DNA of 64,000 nt from Orychophragmus violaceus. Its lineage: Eukaryota; Streptophyta; Magnoliopsida; Brassicales; Brassicaceae. The DNA is taken from contig CM058239.1 of NCBI GenBank assembly GCA_030180135.1, forward strand, positions 46,697,270-46,761,269, written 5' to 3'. The notes under the pieces are model-generated. The model made no database searches, had not been told where the DNA came from, and saw nothing but the letters and a program-made list of their open reading frames with translations. Within the stretch, counting starts at the first letter, position 1, and each line of letters begins with the position of its first letter. The position numbers were made by a program, and so were the translations under genes. Positions 34,993 to 47,298 of this stretch are shown here, in pieces.

Positions 34993-37900
34993 TAATGGTA
35001 TAGATTTTTTTTTTTTTTGACAACAGCAATGTATTGAAACCTAGCTATCTGTTGCCCATGATGGTGGTTCCGGTCCAACATGAAAACTCCATGACTGTCT
35101 GAGACGTGCATTTCTTGCTAGCCCATCTGCCGTCACATTTTTGCGCGAGGTATGTGCTTGATCTTGAAGGGTGAAAAATATCCCTTCCTTCGATCGAACT
35201 CTTCGATGTGTCTAATGAAAGCAGGCCATTCTTCTGGTTCCGACACAATCTTAACCAAATCTGAACAGTCTGTTGCAAATGTGATATGAGGTTGCTGTCC
35301 CGTCTTCATGCAATCCATAGCCCAAATTAGTGCCTCGAATTCCGCATGAAGTGGTGTCTGACTTTGGATGACATTTCTTGCTCCCATCATAACATTTACT
35401 CTGCCTTCATAACAACTATACCATCCCTGACCCATAAGCATTGCCCCCTCTTTCCAAGAGGCATCCACGAAACACCATTGACCCGAGTAAACCATCTCAT
35501 TTCCCATTGGCCTTAAACTAGCGGAGTCAATCACAGTGTGTCCTACAAGCATATGTGCCTCTTCCCATAAGTTTGATTCTGTCTCTGCCATTTTGATCGT
35601 GTCCACAGGACTCCTGTCAATCTAACCATATACCATGTCATTCCGACTCTTCCAAATATACCATAATATCCATGGATAACTATCTTTGTGTATATCCGAT
35701 GGTATTCTCCAGAAAATATAATCCAAATTTGTGAATAAAGACTCTGATGGGAATAAGTTCGGATTTGTTGGAATTTGGGAGAGTGCCCAGACTTGTGTTG
35801 CCGGTGGGCAACAAAACAACACGTTATTTATCGTTTCTTCCATTCCACACCGCACACATCGTGTATCACATTTAATACCTCTTGTGTTGAGATTCTTGGT
35901 TACCGATAAACATCCAGAAATTGCTTGCCAAATAAAGTGCCGTATCTTCGGGGGGCATTTTATTTTCCACGAAAAGGCTTGTAGTGGTTTAATACTCGGT
36001 CCCCAAACGGGTGGTCGTTCTCTATAATCCGTCATCTCTCGCTCCGTATTATAACCAGATTTGACCGTATATCTTCCAGATTTTGTATAGTGCCATCCCA
36101 ATGTGTCCGGTCGATTTAGACGACTAAACGGAATGCTCTCAATTAAAAGTGCCTCCTCCGGTTCAACGACACTCTTGATTAGATCTGTGTTCCAAGTCTG
36201 GTTTTCGTGATCTATCAATTGGTCCACTGTAAGTAGTGTAGTAAATGTGTTTTGTTTTTGTATTGCTGGTCTCGGGCGATAGGCTGGTATCCAAGGCTCA
36301 TTCCATATTGAAATGGATGCACCTGTTCCCACCCTCTTAATAAGTCCTTTCTTAACCAGAGATCTAGCCGAAGTAATACTCTTCCATCCAAAAGACGGAG
36401 AGTAAGATTCTATTGGATCCAAAGCGTTCGTGTTCCGAAAGTATCTTCCATTAAAGACTCTTGCAAATAATGTTTCTGGTTTTTCTATGAGTCTCCATAA
36501 TTTCTTTGCCAAGAACGCTGTGTTTGTGTCTCTGAAATCTCGAAATCCAATGCCCCCCTCTTTCTTGTCTTTGCACAATTTGTCCCATGCCAGCCAATGC
36601 ATTCCTGAATTCGAACCTCCTGAGCTCCACCAGAATCGTGAAACCACACTAGTTAATTTTGATGTTACCGTCTTTGGTAACCGGAAGCAAGACATCACAT
36701 GGTTCGGCATTGCAGATGCAACTGCCTTGATCATAACTTCCTTACCTCCTCTGGATAATAGCTTTGTTGTCCATCTGTTAACCTTCCCAGATAGTTTGTC
36801 CTGTAAGTAACCAACACTACAAGAAAAATCTCTATTCTTAGCACACGAAAAACGCCATGGTATGTATATGATGGCGTTTTTGAAAATGCTATGTCTGCCC
36901 CAGCTATAATAGGTAGGCCAGATACGATAGCGTTTTTTGTCTGTGCTATAATATTGTTCACTATAATAGCGTTTTTGAAATGACTATGTCTGCCCCAGCT
37001 ATAATAGATCAACCATATATAATAGCGTTTTTGCTCGTGCTATGATATAAAACACTTATGATAGCGATGTTGTTCTTTGCTATTGGATCTATCTGTTATA
37101 GCTTTTTTTATTTGTCATAATATCTTTTTATAATAATTAATAATTAGGGGAAATTGCTTAAAATGCCCTCAAATTTGATTTTAAATAAAAGTGTACCCCC
37201 AAACTTGAATCAAATATAAAACTGGTTTTGCAGCCTTATGAAATTACCGCGCTGTCCTTATGACCAATCAAAAAACGTCAAACGCAATTACCATTATAAC
37301 CTTCGACTATTTCAGACTTCTATGGATGTCTGAGACTTCAGACTCTAATAGAAGTCTGACACTGAATTAATTAGTAAATTTAAATTTTAAAATTATAAAA
37401 AAATATTTTGTCAAAACTTTTATATACATAAATTGTATATAAACAATTTAGTAGTATATAAATTAAAATTTGATAAAATTGAGTCATATTAAACAATGTT
37501 AGTTAAGTATGCCTTAGAACCCTACTTTGTAATGGAACATTTACATATAACTTACATATAACCTTAGGGTTAGTTAGACTCATGGTTTAAGAAATTCACA
37601 TTTGAAAAAATATATTTGCACATGTATGTTATAATGGTGATATAATTAACGAATTTGATGTGTCCTAGGTGTTTTGTTTAAATATTTTTCAATGTTAAGT
37701 GATAAATACTAAATTTAGGGTTTATCAGACTTCTATAGAAGTCTGAATTTTGGGGTTTCGTAAATACTTTTAACCAAATATACCTTAAATGATTACAATT
37801 GACTAAATTTTATGTAATTTTAATTTACATATGTCCAAAAGTCTCATGTTTAATTTATGTATCCAAATTTTTCCTCAAAATATTTTTTTAATAATTTATA

Positions 37901-38610
37901 ATTTAAATTTCCAACTTAATTATCTCTCAGATTTCTCGTAACATTTGGTAAAATTGAGTCAAACTAAAAAATATGTAAGGTAGAGTAAGTTCTAAACCTC
38001 AAAACATTCTTTGTAATGGAACATTTACATATAACTTACATATAACTTTAGGGTTAGATTCATGGTTTACCAAATTTATATTTGAAATATTAAATTTGTA
38101 TATATATATGTTATAATGTGCATATATTTAGCGAATTTGATGTTTTCTAATTGTTTTGTTTAAATATTTTCACCGATAAGTGATAAATATTAGGTTTAGA
38201 GTTTCTCAGACTTCACGACGAAGTCTGAATTTTGTGGTTTCAGAAGTCTGAGACGTATTTAAGTTAAAAATTTAAATTTTAAAAATATGGAAAAAAAAAT
38301 TTGATATAAATTTTGATACATAAATTAAGCATAAGCATTTGTTATGTATATAAATTAAAATAACATAAACTTTGATCAAACTTAAGCATTTAAGATATAT
38401 TTGGTTCAAAACACCATGTAGTTTGATTTATATTTCACATATGAAGGTGAATATCATGTTTTATCTGTAGGGTTAGATTCAGAGTTTGTGAATTTTCATT
38501 CATATTGTTCCATTTTAGTTAATTTGTGACTATTCTAAACGAGTTTGATGTTTATTATAAGTTTTCTATATAATATGATGGTATTTAAGTAGTAATTATT
38601 AGATTTAGGG

Positions 38611-39762
38611 TTTCTCAGACTTCCAGGTAAATCTGGTTCGAGTATTTAAACTTGTCATGAAGTCTTATTTCAGACTGCATATGAAGTCTGAAATTTCCCG
38701 CATTTTCGAAAATTTCCACACGAAATCTTTTCAAAAAGGCGGGAAATTTCTGCCTGAAAATTTCAGAATTCCCGCTCAATTCAGAAATTCCTTCTCAGAC
38801 TGCATATGAAGTCTGATACCGGATATTTTACAATTTTTAATTATTAAAATTTTGGCGGCAAAGTTTCCCTCCAATTCTCTCATCTTATCTAAACCTATTT
38901 TTTTACACACATATAACAGCCAGAAAAAAAAACCTTCACATTCTTCCTTTTTTTACTACCTCTCTTTCTCTCTCTCTCACTTTTGTAAAACCTCTCTAAA
39001 ATTTCTCATCCAAAAATGTTCTCAAGCTTATTCTCTCATATGAGTTCTTATGTATGTGATTCATAGTTGATTCTCTTTGAGCTGTGAAATAGGTGAGTGG
39101 ATCGGTTCTGATTTAGTGTTTTCAAAGTTTTTTTAACTGAACCAATTAAGACTTTTGACATAGACTTTTAGTTATACATGTTGATTTGCTCAAAAAATCC
39201 TTTATTATCCATTTCTTGGAGACTTGTTCGCTAACTAATGCAAGAGCTCTGTGGTTTTGCTTTTTCAGGTGCTTGGTTTAAGGTTGATCCAGATGACTCT
39301 CCAAAGAAGCTGGAGTTGGGGTTTATTATGTGCTAATGGCTCATAAAATTTCACTGTTACGAGGAACACGAAGTCTGAGAGTCTAATACCAGACTACAAT
39401 AGAAGTCTGAGAGTTTCTCAGACTTCCAGGTAAATCTGGTTTGAGTATTTAAACTTGTCATGAAGTCTTATTTCAGACTGCATATGAAGTCTGAAATTTC
39501 CCGAATTTTCGAAAATTTCCACACGAAAACTTTTCAAAAAGGCGGGAAATTTCTGCCTGAAAATTTCAGAATTCCCGCTCAATTCAGAAATTTCTTCTCA
39601 GACTGCATATGAAGTCTGATACCGGATATTTTACAATTTTTAATTATTAAAAATTTGGCGGCAAAGTTTCCCTCCAATTCTCTCCTCTTATCTAAACCTA
39701 TTTTTTACACACATATAACAGCCATAAAAAAACCTTCACATTCTTCCTTTTTTTTTTACTAC

Positions 39763-39857
<95 letters not shown>

Positions 39858-39863
39858 TCTTCT

Positions 39864-39917
<54 letters not shown>

Positions 39918-40215
39918 GTAAAACCTCTCTTTTGGACTTTTGGTTATACATGTTGATTTGCTCAAAAAATCCTTTATTATCCATTTCTTGGAGACTTGTT
40001 CGCTAACTAATGCAAGAGCTCTGTGTTTTTGCTTTTTCAGGTGCTTGGTTTAAGGTTAATCCAGATGACTCTCCAAAGAAGCTGGAGTTGGGGTTTATTA
40101 TGTGCTAATGGCTCATAAAATTTCACTGTTACAAGGAACACGAAGTCTTAGAGCCTAATACCAGACTACAATAGAAGTCTGAGAGTGAAAATTCAACATG
40201 AAGTCTTATATTAGA
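38611..40215 (+). repeat. Tandem duplication of about 803 bp
   Basis: The segment starting TTTCTCAGACTTCCAGGTAA at 38611 starts again at 39414. The copies are highly similar. The second lacks about 165 bp after the CT-rich stretch and has a greatly enlarged (CT)n tract at about 39763-39913. Confidence 0.85.
39763..39913 (+). repeat. (CT)n microsatellite
   Basis: About 150 bp of CT dinucleotides with a few interruptions. The first copy of the duplication has only about 18 bp at the same place. It creates long SLSLS or ERER frames that are not genes. Confidence 0.95.
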
Positions 40216-42619
40216 CTACTTTTGAAGTTTGAAGTTTGATACTAAATTAGGTGTTTTCTCATTGTTGTAGATTTTTACTGGTTATTAGACTTCTTGTTGA
40301 ACACATTGTATTGTATTAGATTATTGGATTATCAAATCAAAGAAAGAAAGTTCTCCTTATGTACTATGCTTGTAGAAAAATACAAAGTAGTATAAATTTC
40401 TTTTGTCTACTCAAAATCAACAAGGAATTTTGTTCATTGAAAGTATACAATATCAAGAAATGGGTTAGTTTAACCTTGGAAGAAAACATTACTCTTTAGA
40501 TTACATACACCAACATATGACAAACTAAAATAACCTTAAGTGGTGATGAATTGGTCGTCAGACCTCTATTGCTGTCTGATTCTTATGAGCTAAAAGTTTA
40601 TAAAATTAACAAGTCCAAATTTCAAGTTCGTTCTCTCATCATCACATTAGCGATCTTACTGAAAAAAGCTTATAAACGCTCTACATGTGGTTGTGTAGTT
40701 CATCTTAATCCCAATCTTCTTCTTCATTGATACATTGATATGATTTGGTGTAATCAGTTCAATTATATCAAAGCATTCAATAAACAACCAACATATATAA
40801 TATGGAGTATGACGTTTACGCATAGACATTCGTTCCACCAGCTCGGATGCTACTAGCTACATTGCCAATATTATTCAAAAATTGATTCAAAAATAATTAC
40901 CATATATAAAAATGTTAAACTCACACATAAAGAACATAGAGAACTAACACACATTTATAAAAATTAAAATCAACCAAAATTAATAGCAAATATTCAATAA
41001 AATACATTTTAAAAGTTTTTAATATTTCAGACGTCTATAGATGTCTGATTGTAGTGAAACCAGACTTCTATGGTAGTCTGAAAAGAGGGTATTTTTACAA
41101 TTGATTTTGAAATGTCAGACAGCGGATGCAGTCTGAAATCAATCAGACAGCGTACGCAGTTTGCTTTGAAAAATTATGAACTTTTTGTCAGACAGCTTAT
41201 GATGTCTGAGAAAAAAAAGGGTAGTTTTGCAATTGAATTTCAATTGTCAGACTTCTTTTATAATTTTCAAACTTCGGGAGAAGTCTGAAAAAAAGTAAAG
41301 GGTAGTTTTGCAATTGATTTTGAAATGTCAGACTTCGCCAAGAATTTTGATAGTTTTCAGACTTCTTATGATGTCTGACAAGAATTTCAGACAGCGAGGG
41401 AAGTCTGATAAAAACATCGCATTTTCGGTTTTTATCCAGCGTTGACCAAAATTCGATATTTCAGATGTCTATAGCCGTCTGACAAGAGTTTGAAATTTCA
41501 GATGTCTATAGCCGTCTGATGTTATTTTTCCCTATTTTCAGACAGATTTAGAAGTCTGACGATTTTTTCGCTTATTCTGGTCAACATCTGAAAATTTGGG
41601 TCAATTGCAGTTTCTACCCCTCCTTTTTGTCAGACATCGGATCCCGTCTGACAAAAAGTCAAAAATCGGTCAATTTCTTGCCAGACTACATAAGAAGTCT
41701 GACTAAAAAATCAAATTTGAATCAATTGCAAAACTACCCTCTTCTTATTTTGACTTCATGGTGACGTCAGATAAATTTTTTTTTTGTTTTCAAAGGAATT
41801 TCTCAGACTTCTATGGAAGTCTGTCAATTGCAAAACTACCCTCTCGTTGACCATAATTTTTCATCAGACTTCGTGGGAAGTCTGAAATCGCGAAACAGAT
41901 CTGAAAATCGGGGGATCTTGTGAAAAATCACATAAATCTGATTTTGAGCTCGTTTTTACCTTCCCCAAACACTCAAAACTTTAGTTACACCAATACCCAA
42001 CAAACCCAACCATTTTTATGCAAGAATGACCAAAATCGCAATAGATCCAAATTTTAAAATTTTGTAGAACGTGAATTAAAGAGTTTTTGGATGAAATTGG
42101 AGAGAAAATAGGAGAATAGAAGGTTGTGAACTCTAATATGGAGTTTTGATGGGTCGAAATTGGTTGTGTGAGGCATTAGGAGCTCAAAATTGGTTGTTAA
42201 TGGTGTTTGGGTGAACTGAAGAAAATGACAGTTTCGTAATTAAGTTAGATCTAAAGGGTTTTTTTGGTCTTTTGGTAAAAAATATCAGACTTCATATGAA
42301 GTCTGACGATGGCATTATCGTGAATACACAGATTATTAGGGGGATATATTAGCGAAGGGAAGGAAGGAGAAGGGGAAGGGTAGTTTCAGGGTTGACTTCA
42401 ATTTCAGGGGAATTTTTGCAAACAGCCCTAATAATTATGACTAATTTATATTTATAATATAATTTTTTCTATTTTGGATTTATACAAAAATAAATAAAAT
42501 TGAACTTTTAGAACTTTGATTAATAACAAAAAAAAATGTATTACACAAAACATTACAAAATCAAAACTAAAGTAAACAACATTACAAAACTCTATCTTGA
42601 TGCTCAAAATCAATTAACT

Positions 42620-44448
42620 GAACCAAGTATTTGTGGAGAAGAGTCGTGGAGAAGACAAACATGAAAAAAAAATATCGATAATTCCTCTGCAAAAGTCCCC
42701 AAGAAACATTAGATGAATCATCAACTAATGCAGAAACCAAGTGAAAACAGAGAAACTTACTTGAGCAATACATTGACCAGCCCAAGGGCAATAATGGTCA
42801 AACCTTTCTACACAGTTGTTGCAAATCGAACAATGTGAGCAGCGAGGCGGTCTATAGAGCATGCAAGTATCACAGTACTTGACCTTAAATATCTTTCCGT
42901 TAAGTTCTACATCCTTCACGCGAGGCAATCTTGGAGTTTGGCTTGTCCCGGAGTTAGTGTTGCCATCAAGAACATCTGGCTCTGGAGGATGAGATTTCTT
43001 GGGATAATCCCTGGATCTCTTCCGGATGTAAGCATCAGAAGAATTAAGTCCTGAGAGAAACATGAATTGTTAAATTTGAGTTTTATCCATAGAACAATTG
43101 CAATGCAAAAGGAAACGTTGGTACTCACATAAATGGTGAAGACAACAGCAACAGAGACTATTGAGACTCCCCAACTATCAGAGAAATCCTCCATTAGCTT
43201 GCTAGCGACGAAGATGCAGAAGATTATAACAGGGACCACGTGAGACTTATTGTCAGACCAAGTGATCTTACGTTTGGCCCGAATATAAACCTTCCTTGAA
43301 GACAAAATATCTGCAGAAATGGAGTATTCTTGAAAGATCTGTTCTCTTTGGTAATAACTCCAAATTGTTTCATTCCACCTACTACTAAACAAAATTTCAT
43401 ATTTTCGGACACTACGAGCCAAAAGACAACCCTAAATATACACACAGTATCAACTATATAACCTTTGTAAGGAGAAGCAATACTATATATATATTCAGAA
43501 AATGCCCTAAGTGAAACTGAAAGTTTCTTGATTTTTGCCAACAACGACATTATAAGCTTGGATTGTAGACAATTACCATCATAACGACACTTGTCGATAC
43601 CTTTACAGCTCTGTCCAGAAAGAGTCCCTTTGGAATTAGATTTGTATAGTTTAATAAGCGTTTGACATTTTCGATATCACTTTCAATGCTGTTGGCAACA
43701 CCAGGGTACAAAACCTTCATTGCAACTTCTAATCCATCTTTAGTAACAGCTCGGTGCACCTAAAAATATCATTACGTAAAAGAAACTAACAAAACGATTC
43801 AACACATTCACAAGATTACAAGAACATGTTTCACAGTAAGCTATACAACCAATCTGACTTAAATCATACATGTATTGGCTCGTATACCAAACAATCACTT
43901 CTTAATCTCAAGAAGTTAACTCAATTTTTATTTACAAAAGAAGACTCAGTTTTCTTTAGATTACTCAAAGAGGAAAACCACCATATATTCAACACGATTA
44001 CTCAACACAATAACACCAGAAATTTCAATGGTTAATTTGCATACCTTAATCACCTGCATCTCTAATTCAGTAGCTCGTGCTTCAGCTTTCCTCAGCAATT
44101 CCGCAGAATCTGATGAATTCTTTTTCTATATACGCATGAAAAAAACATAGAGATCAAAATACCTAAAGAAGAATACAATCTGGGACTCAAAACTGAAAGC
44201 AAGATTGATATAAAGCAAAACCCAGGTAACTGCTAGATTCTGAGGAGGATAAAAATGCTACCTAGGGCAAGAATTGTAGCGTTATACTGATCCAACTAGA
44301 TCTCGGAATCGGAAACAACAAGGCCGTCAGATGCATCGGGTTTTTGGATTATCTGTTCTTTATCTCCGTCGATTCCAGTATCGGCAAAATCCCCAATGGC
44401 GAAAACCAAGGCGAGAAAGAACAACGCCAGGAGATTTGCAGCCGCCAT
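42620..44448 (-). pseudogene. Chimeric captured gene: secretory coiled-coil + ABC1 kinase + DHHC S-acyltransferase fragments
   Basis: All pieces are on the minus strand with splice-like borders. (1) 44262-44448 starts MAAANLLALFFLALVFAIGD, a signal peptide, with a TAG after VVSDSEI; 44054-44125 (SDSAELLRKAEARATELEMQ) is coiled-coil-like. (2) 43601-43759 encodes an ABC1/ADCK (UbiB-like) fragment: DGLEVAMKVLYPGVANSIES. (3) About 43300-43129, 43050-42761 and 42686-42620 are exons of a plant DHHC palmitoyltransferase: GRFIFGPNVRSLGL, FCIFVASKLMEDFSDSWGVS, CDTCMLYRPPRCSHCSICNN, then RNYRYFFFMFVFSTTLL. In the cysteine-rich domain the DHHC motif is DHYC. Frameshifts (near 43010 and 43240) and the stop make an active product unlikely. 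Host introns are kept, so the fragments were captured as DNA. Confidence 0.82.
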
Positions 44449-47298
44449 ATCTGATATTAGCTAGCAACATCAAGACAGAAAACGAAAAAATGAATTAAAC
44501 AACATATTCCATAAGAAAATCTTAGATTTATTCTGAAAATTGTTACTTACATCTTTTTCTTTCCTCCTTTCCTACCCCTGGAAATCCTCTTGCCCGCTTC
44601 GACATCTGACCGGAGTGAACTGGAGGTGAAGGAGGAGGGATGGAGAGACGCGGAGGAAGGTGTTGATGGGGATGTCAGAGAGAGAGGACGAAGCAAAGGA
44701 GAGAAATGAGATCTGGAACAAAAGATTTTTTTCTGTTTAACATATTTCAAATAAAAAAGAGTTAAAAAGAATATTCAGCCAAACCAAAAGAAATTTGGCG
44801 AAATAAAAGAGTGGGAAACTTCCCGGTCTAAGAAAATTTAGTCTAAATGTTGGCGGCTTAAACTATTTTGTTTCCCGCTTGCTAATTCACTATCTTAGCG
44901 TTATATTAATGCTATTAAAAGTAAAAAAAAATCTGAAATTTATCTTCAATAGCAGTTTGAAAAACCGTGCTATTAGATTATGCTATCAATACGCATAATT
45001 TTTGTAGTGCAAAAATCTGTGTTTTCAAACCACTCAGACATTACAGTATCCCTAGGTACATCCCCATTCCTCCCACCGTATTGATTCCCAAGATCGTCTT
45101 CATCTCCTCCTTCACAGTCTCATCAATTTTATGGCCAAATTGTATGGATGACTTTGAGAAATTTATTTGTTGACCTGAAACTTTCTCATAATTATTAAGA
45201 ATCCGTAATATTGTCTCACTTTTCTCCTTTGTAGCTCTGCATAAGAATAAGCTATCATCGGCAAACAAAAGATGTGAGATCGATGGACATTTTCTGGCCA
45301 CCTTAAGACCTGTCAACTTTTTCTCTTGTTCCGCCCTTTTTATGTTTGAAATTAGTGCTTCCGTGCACAATATAAACAAATATGGGGACAAAGGGTCACC
45401 CTGTCTGAGTCCCCTTTCCGGAACTATTGAACCATATGGTTGTCCATTAATAAGTACCTTATAGGTAACAGTTGAGATGCAAGTCATTATCCTATCAATC
45501 CATGTTGTCGCAAAACCCATCTTCCCAAGAAGAATCTCTATGAACGACCATTCAATCCGGTCATACGCTTTACTCATGTCCGTCTTAATAGCCATGAACT
45601 TTCCTTGACATGATTTGTTTGTCCTTAATCCATGAAACATCTCATGTGCGATAAGTATGTTGTCTGAAATCAATCTTCCTGGAACAAAGGCTGATTGGGT
45701 CTCCGAAATTAAGCTTGGCATAAGCCCCTTCAAACGTTGGCATAGTACCTTTGAAATGATCTTATATCCCACATTACATAGGCTTATTGGCCTTAATTCC
45801 GTCATTCTTGTTGGCCTTTCCGTTTTAGGTATCAAACAGATGTTCGTCTTGTTTATCCGTGGATCCATATTCCCTTCCTGTATAAACATATTAACCCATT
45901 GAGTAATCTCTCTTTTCACAATCGACCACGACTTATAGAAAAGTGCCGTCATCCCATCCGGCCCCGGTGCTTTCTCCGGGTGCATCATAAACAAAGCTCT
46001 CCTCACTTCGTCCTCTATGGCCGTTGCCATTAATTTCTCATTCATTGTCGAAGTGATCGATTCCGGAATCTCCCGTAGGAACTCCTCAAAGTCAACTGGG
46101 TTTGTGGAAGTAAAAAGCTCCTCAAAATATTTAACCGCCACTTGTTCTATCTCATTCTCCTTTGTTACCCAGACCCCATTCTCATTGTGTAGTCCCACTA
46201 TCCTGTTACGCGCTCTTCTCTGTTTTGTCAGAGCGAAGAAGAATTTTGTAAACCGGTCTCCCTGTGTATGCGATAAATTCCGACTCTTTTGTTGCCAAAA
46301 AAATTCTTCATCTCTGTACGCCTCCTTAAGTTTCCCAGTGATTTCCATAACCTCGGCCTGGGTTCGTGAATCATCCTTTTGGATCTCCTCCAAAGCTCGT
46401 TGTAGTTCGTATATTTTATCCTTGCTATATGGTATATTTTGTTTCCTCCATTTCGACAGTTCATGTCTACATGTGGTTATCCTAGTAACCAAATCCACCT
46501 CCGGCCCATCTTCGATACTTTCCCATCCTGCTTTTATTGTTTCCAGTAGCCCATCCTTCCCCACCCATCGTTTATCAAAACGGAATTGTCCTCGCCGTTT
46601 TTGAGCCTTTTCCTCTATATTTGTCAATATCGGCCGATGATCCGATCCTATCATTCCCAAATATTCCACATAAGAGCACGGGAAAATCGTGTGCCAATCC
46701 TCATTGGCTAGTGCTCTATCTAATTTACACCTTACAAGTTGTTTTCCTCTCCTCCCTCGCCAAGAGAGGGAATCCCCAATCGCTGGAAATTCTATCAAAC
46801 CACAGTCTTTGATCATATTATTGAAAGACACAAACGTGGACGCCTGCCGTACTGTTCCTCCTTGTTTTTCGTGGTTTCCTGTAATTTCATTCAGGTCCCC
46901 TATAATAAACCATGGTGTTGTCTTGATTAAGCCAAATCTTGTTAATCTCTCCCATACTTGGTCCCTTTGTTTTTGAACCGGTTCACCATATACAAAAGAA
47001 ATGGATACTTTGTTCCCTTGTACTTCCGCCTCAACATCTATAATTCTATTACTCGAATAAAGAATATCCACATTAAAACCGTTATTATAATATAAAGCTA
47101 GTCCTCCACTGGCACCCCTTGGTTCCACCGTGAACAACTTATCATATCCAAAATGGCCCATGAATTTTTCTGTAAATCCATATTCTTGTTTTGTTTCCGA
47201 AAGGAATAGAAAATCCGGTCTATGCTTATGCCAAATCTCCCGTAAATAACTTATGGTCCATCTGCTTCCCAGTCCTTGACAATTCCAGCTTAAAATCC

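Larger units (their letters stand above)
37313..42305. repeat. Dispersed 20-bp palindromes, CAGAC-N10-GTCTG
   Basis: Examples: 37313-37332, 37339-37358, 37726-37745, 41028-41047, 41061-41080 and 42286-42305. About 25-35 copies occur between 37.3 and 42.3 kb. The outer CAGAC...GTCTG arms and the 20-bp length hold, while the inner ten bases vary (TTCTATAGAA, AGCGGATGCA, TACATAAGAA, TTCGTGGGAA). There is no fixed spacing and no shared reading frame. Confidence 0.88.
37147..42428. mobile_element. MULE-like non-autonomous insert with palindrome array
   Basis: Starts GGGGAAATTGCTTAAAATG and ends, on the other strand, GGGCTGTTTGCAAAAATTCC. These imperfect inverted ends are flanked by the 9-bp duplication TAATAATTA (37138-37146 and 42429-42437). 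A 9-bp TSD is typical of the Mutator superfamily, though an AT-rich TSD is weaker evidence. No transposase is present. It holds an 800-bp tandem duplication, dozens of 20-bp palindromes and a possible captured exon (reads GAWFKVDPDDSPKKLELGF near 39270-39330, repeated near 40043-40100). Confidence 0.6.
36815..45009. mobile_element. Non-autonomous CACTA element with captured genes
   Basis: Ends CACTACAAGAAAAAT (36815) and, on the other strand, CACTACAAAAATTAT (45009), with the 3-bp TSD CAA at 36812-36814 and 45010-45012. Sub-terminal repeats of CTATAATAGCGTTTTT type fill about 36840-37090, as is usual for CACTA elements. There is no transposase. Contents are a MULE-like insert (37147-42428) and a minus-strand chimeric gene (42620-44448). 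It sits in LINE ORF2, and removing it restores the ORF2 frame. Confidence 0.92.

Noticed and set aside
39655..39965. SLSLS and ERER frames over the CT tract; likewise 59556-59846
   Set aside because: Pure dinucleotide repeats leave frames open on both strands.
43550..43759. An independent ABC1 kinase gene
   Set aside because: It is a single 53-residue exon flanked by unrelated captured fragments inside the CACTA, with no other kinase exons nearby.
45657..46976. Plus-strand frames of 80-195 codons
   Set aside because: They are antisense shadows of LINE ORF2, which has clear endonuclease and RT motifs on the minus strand.
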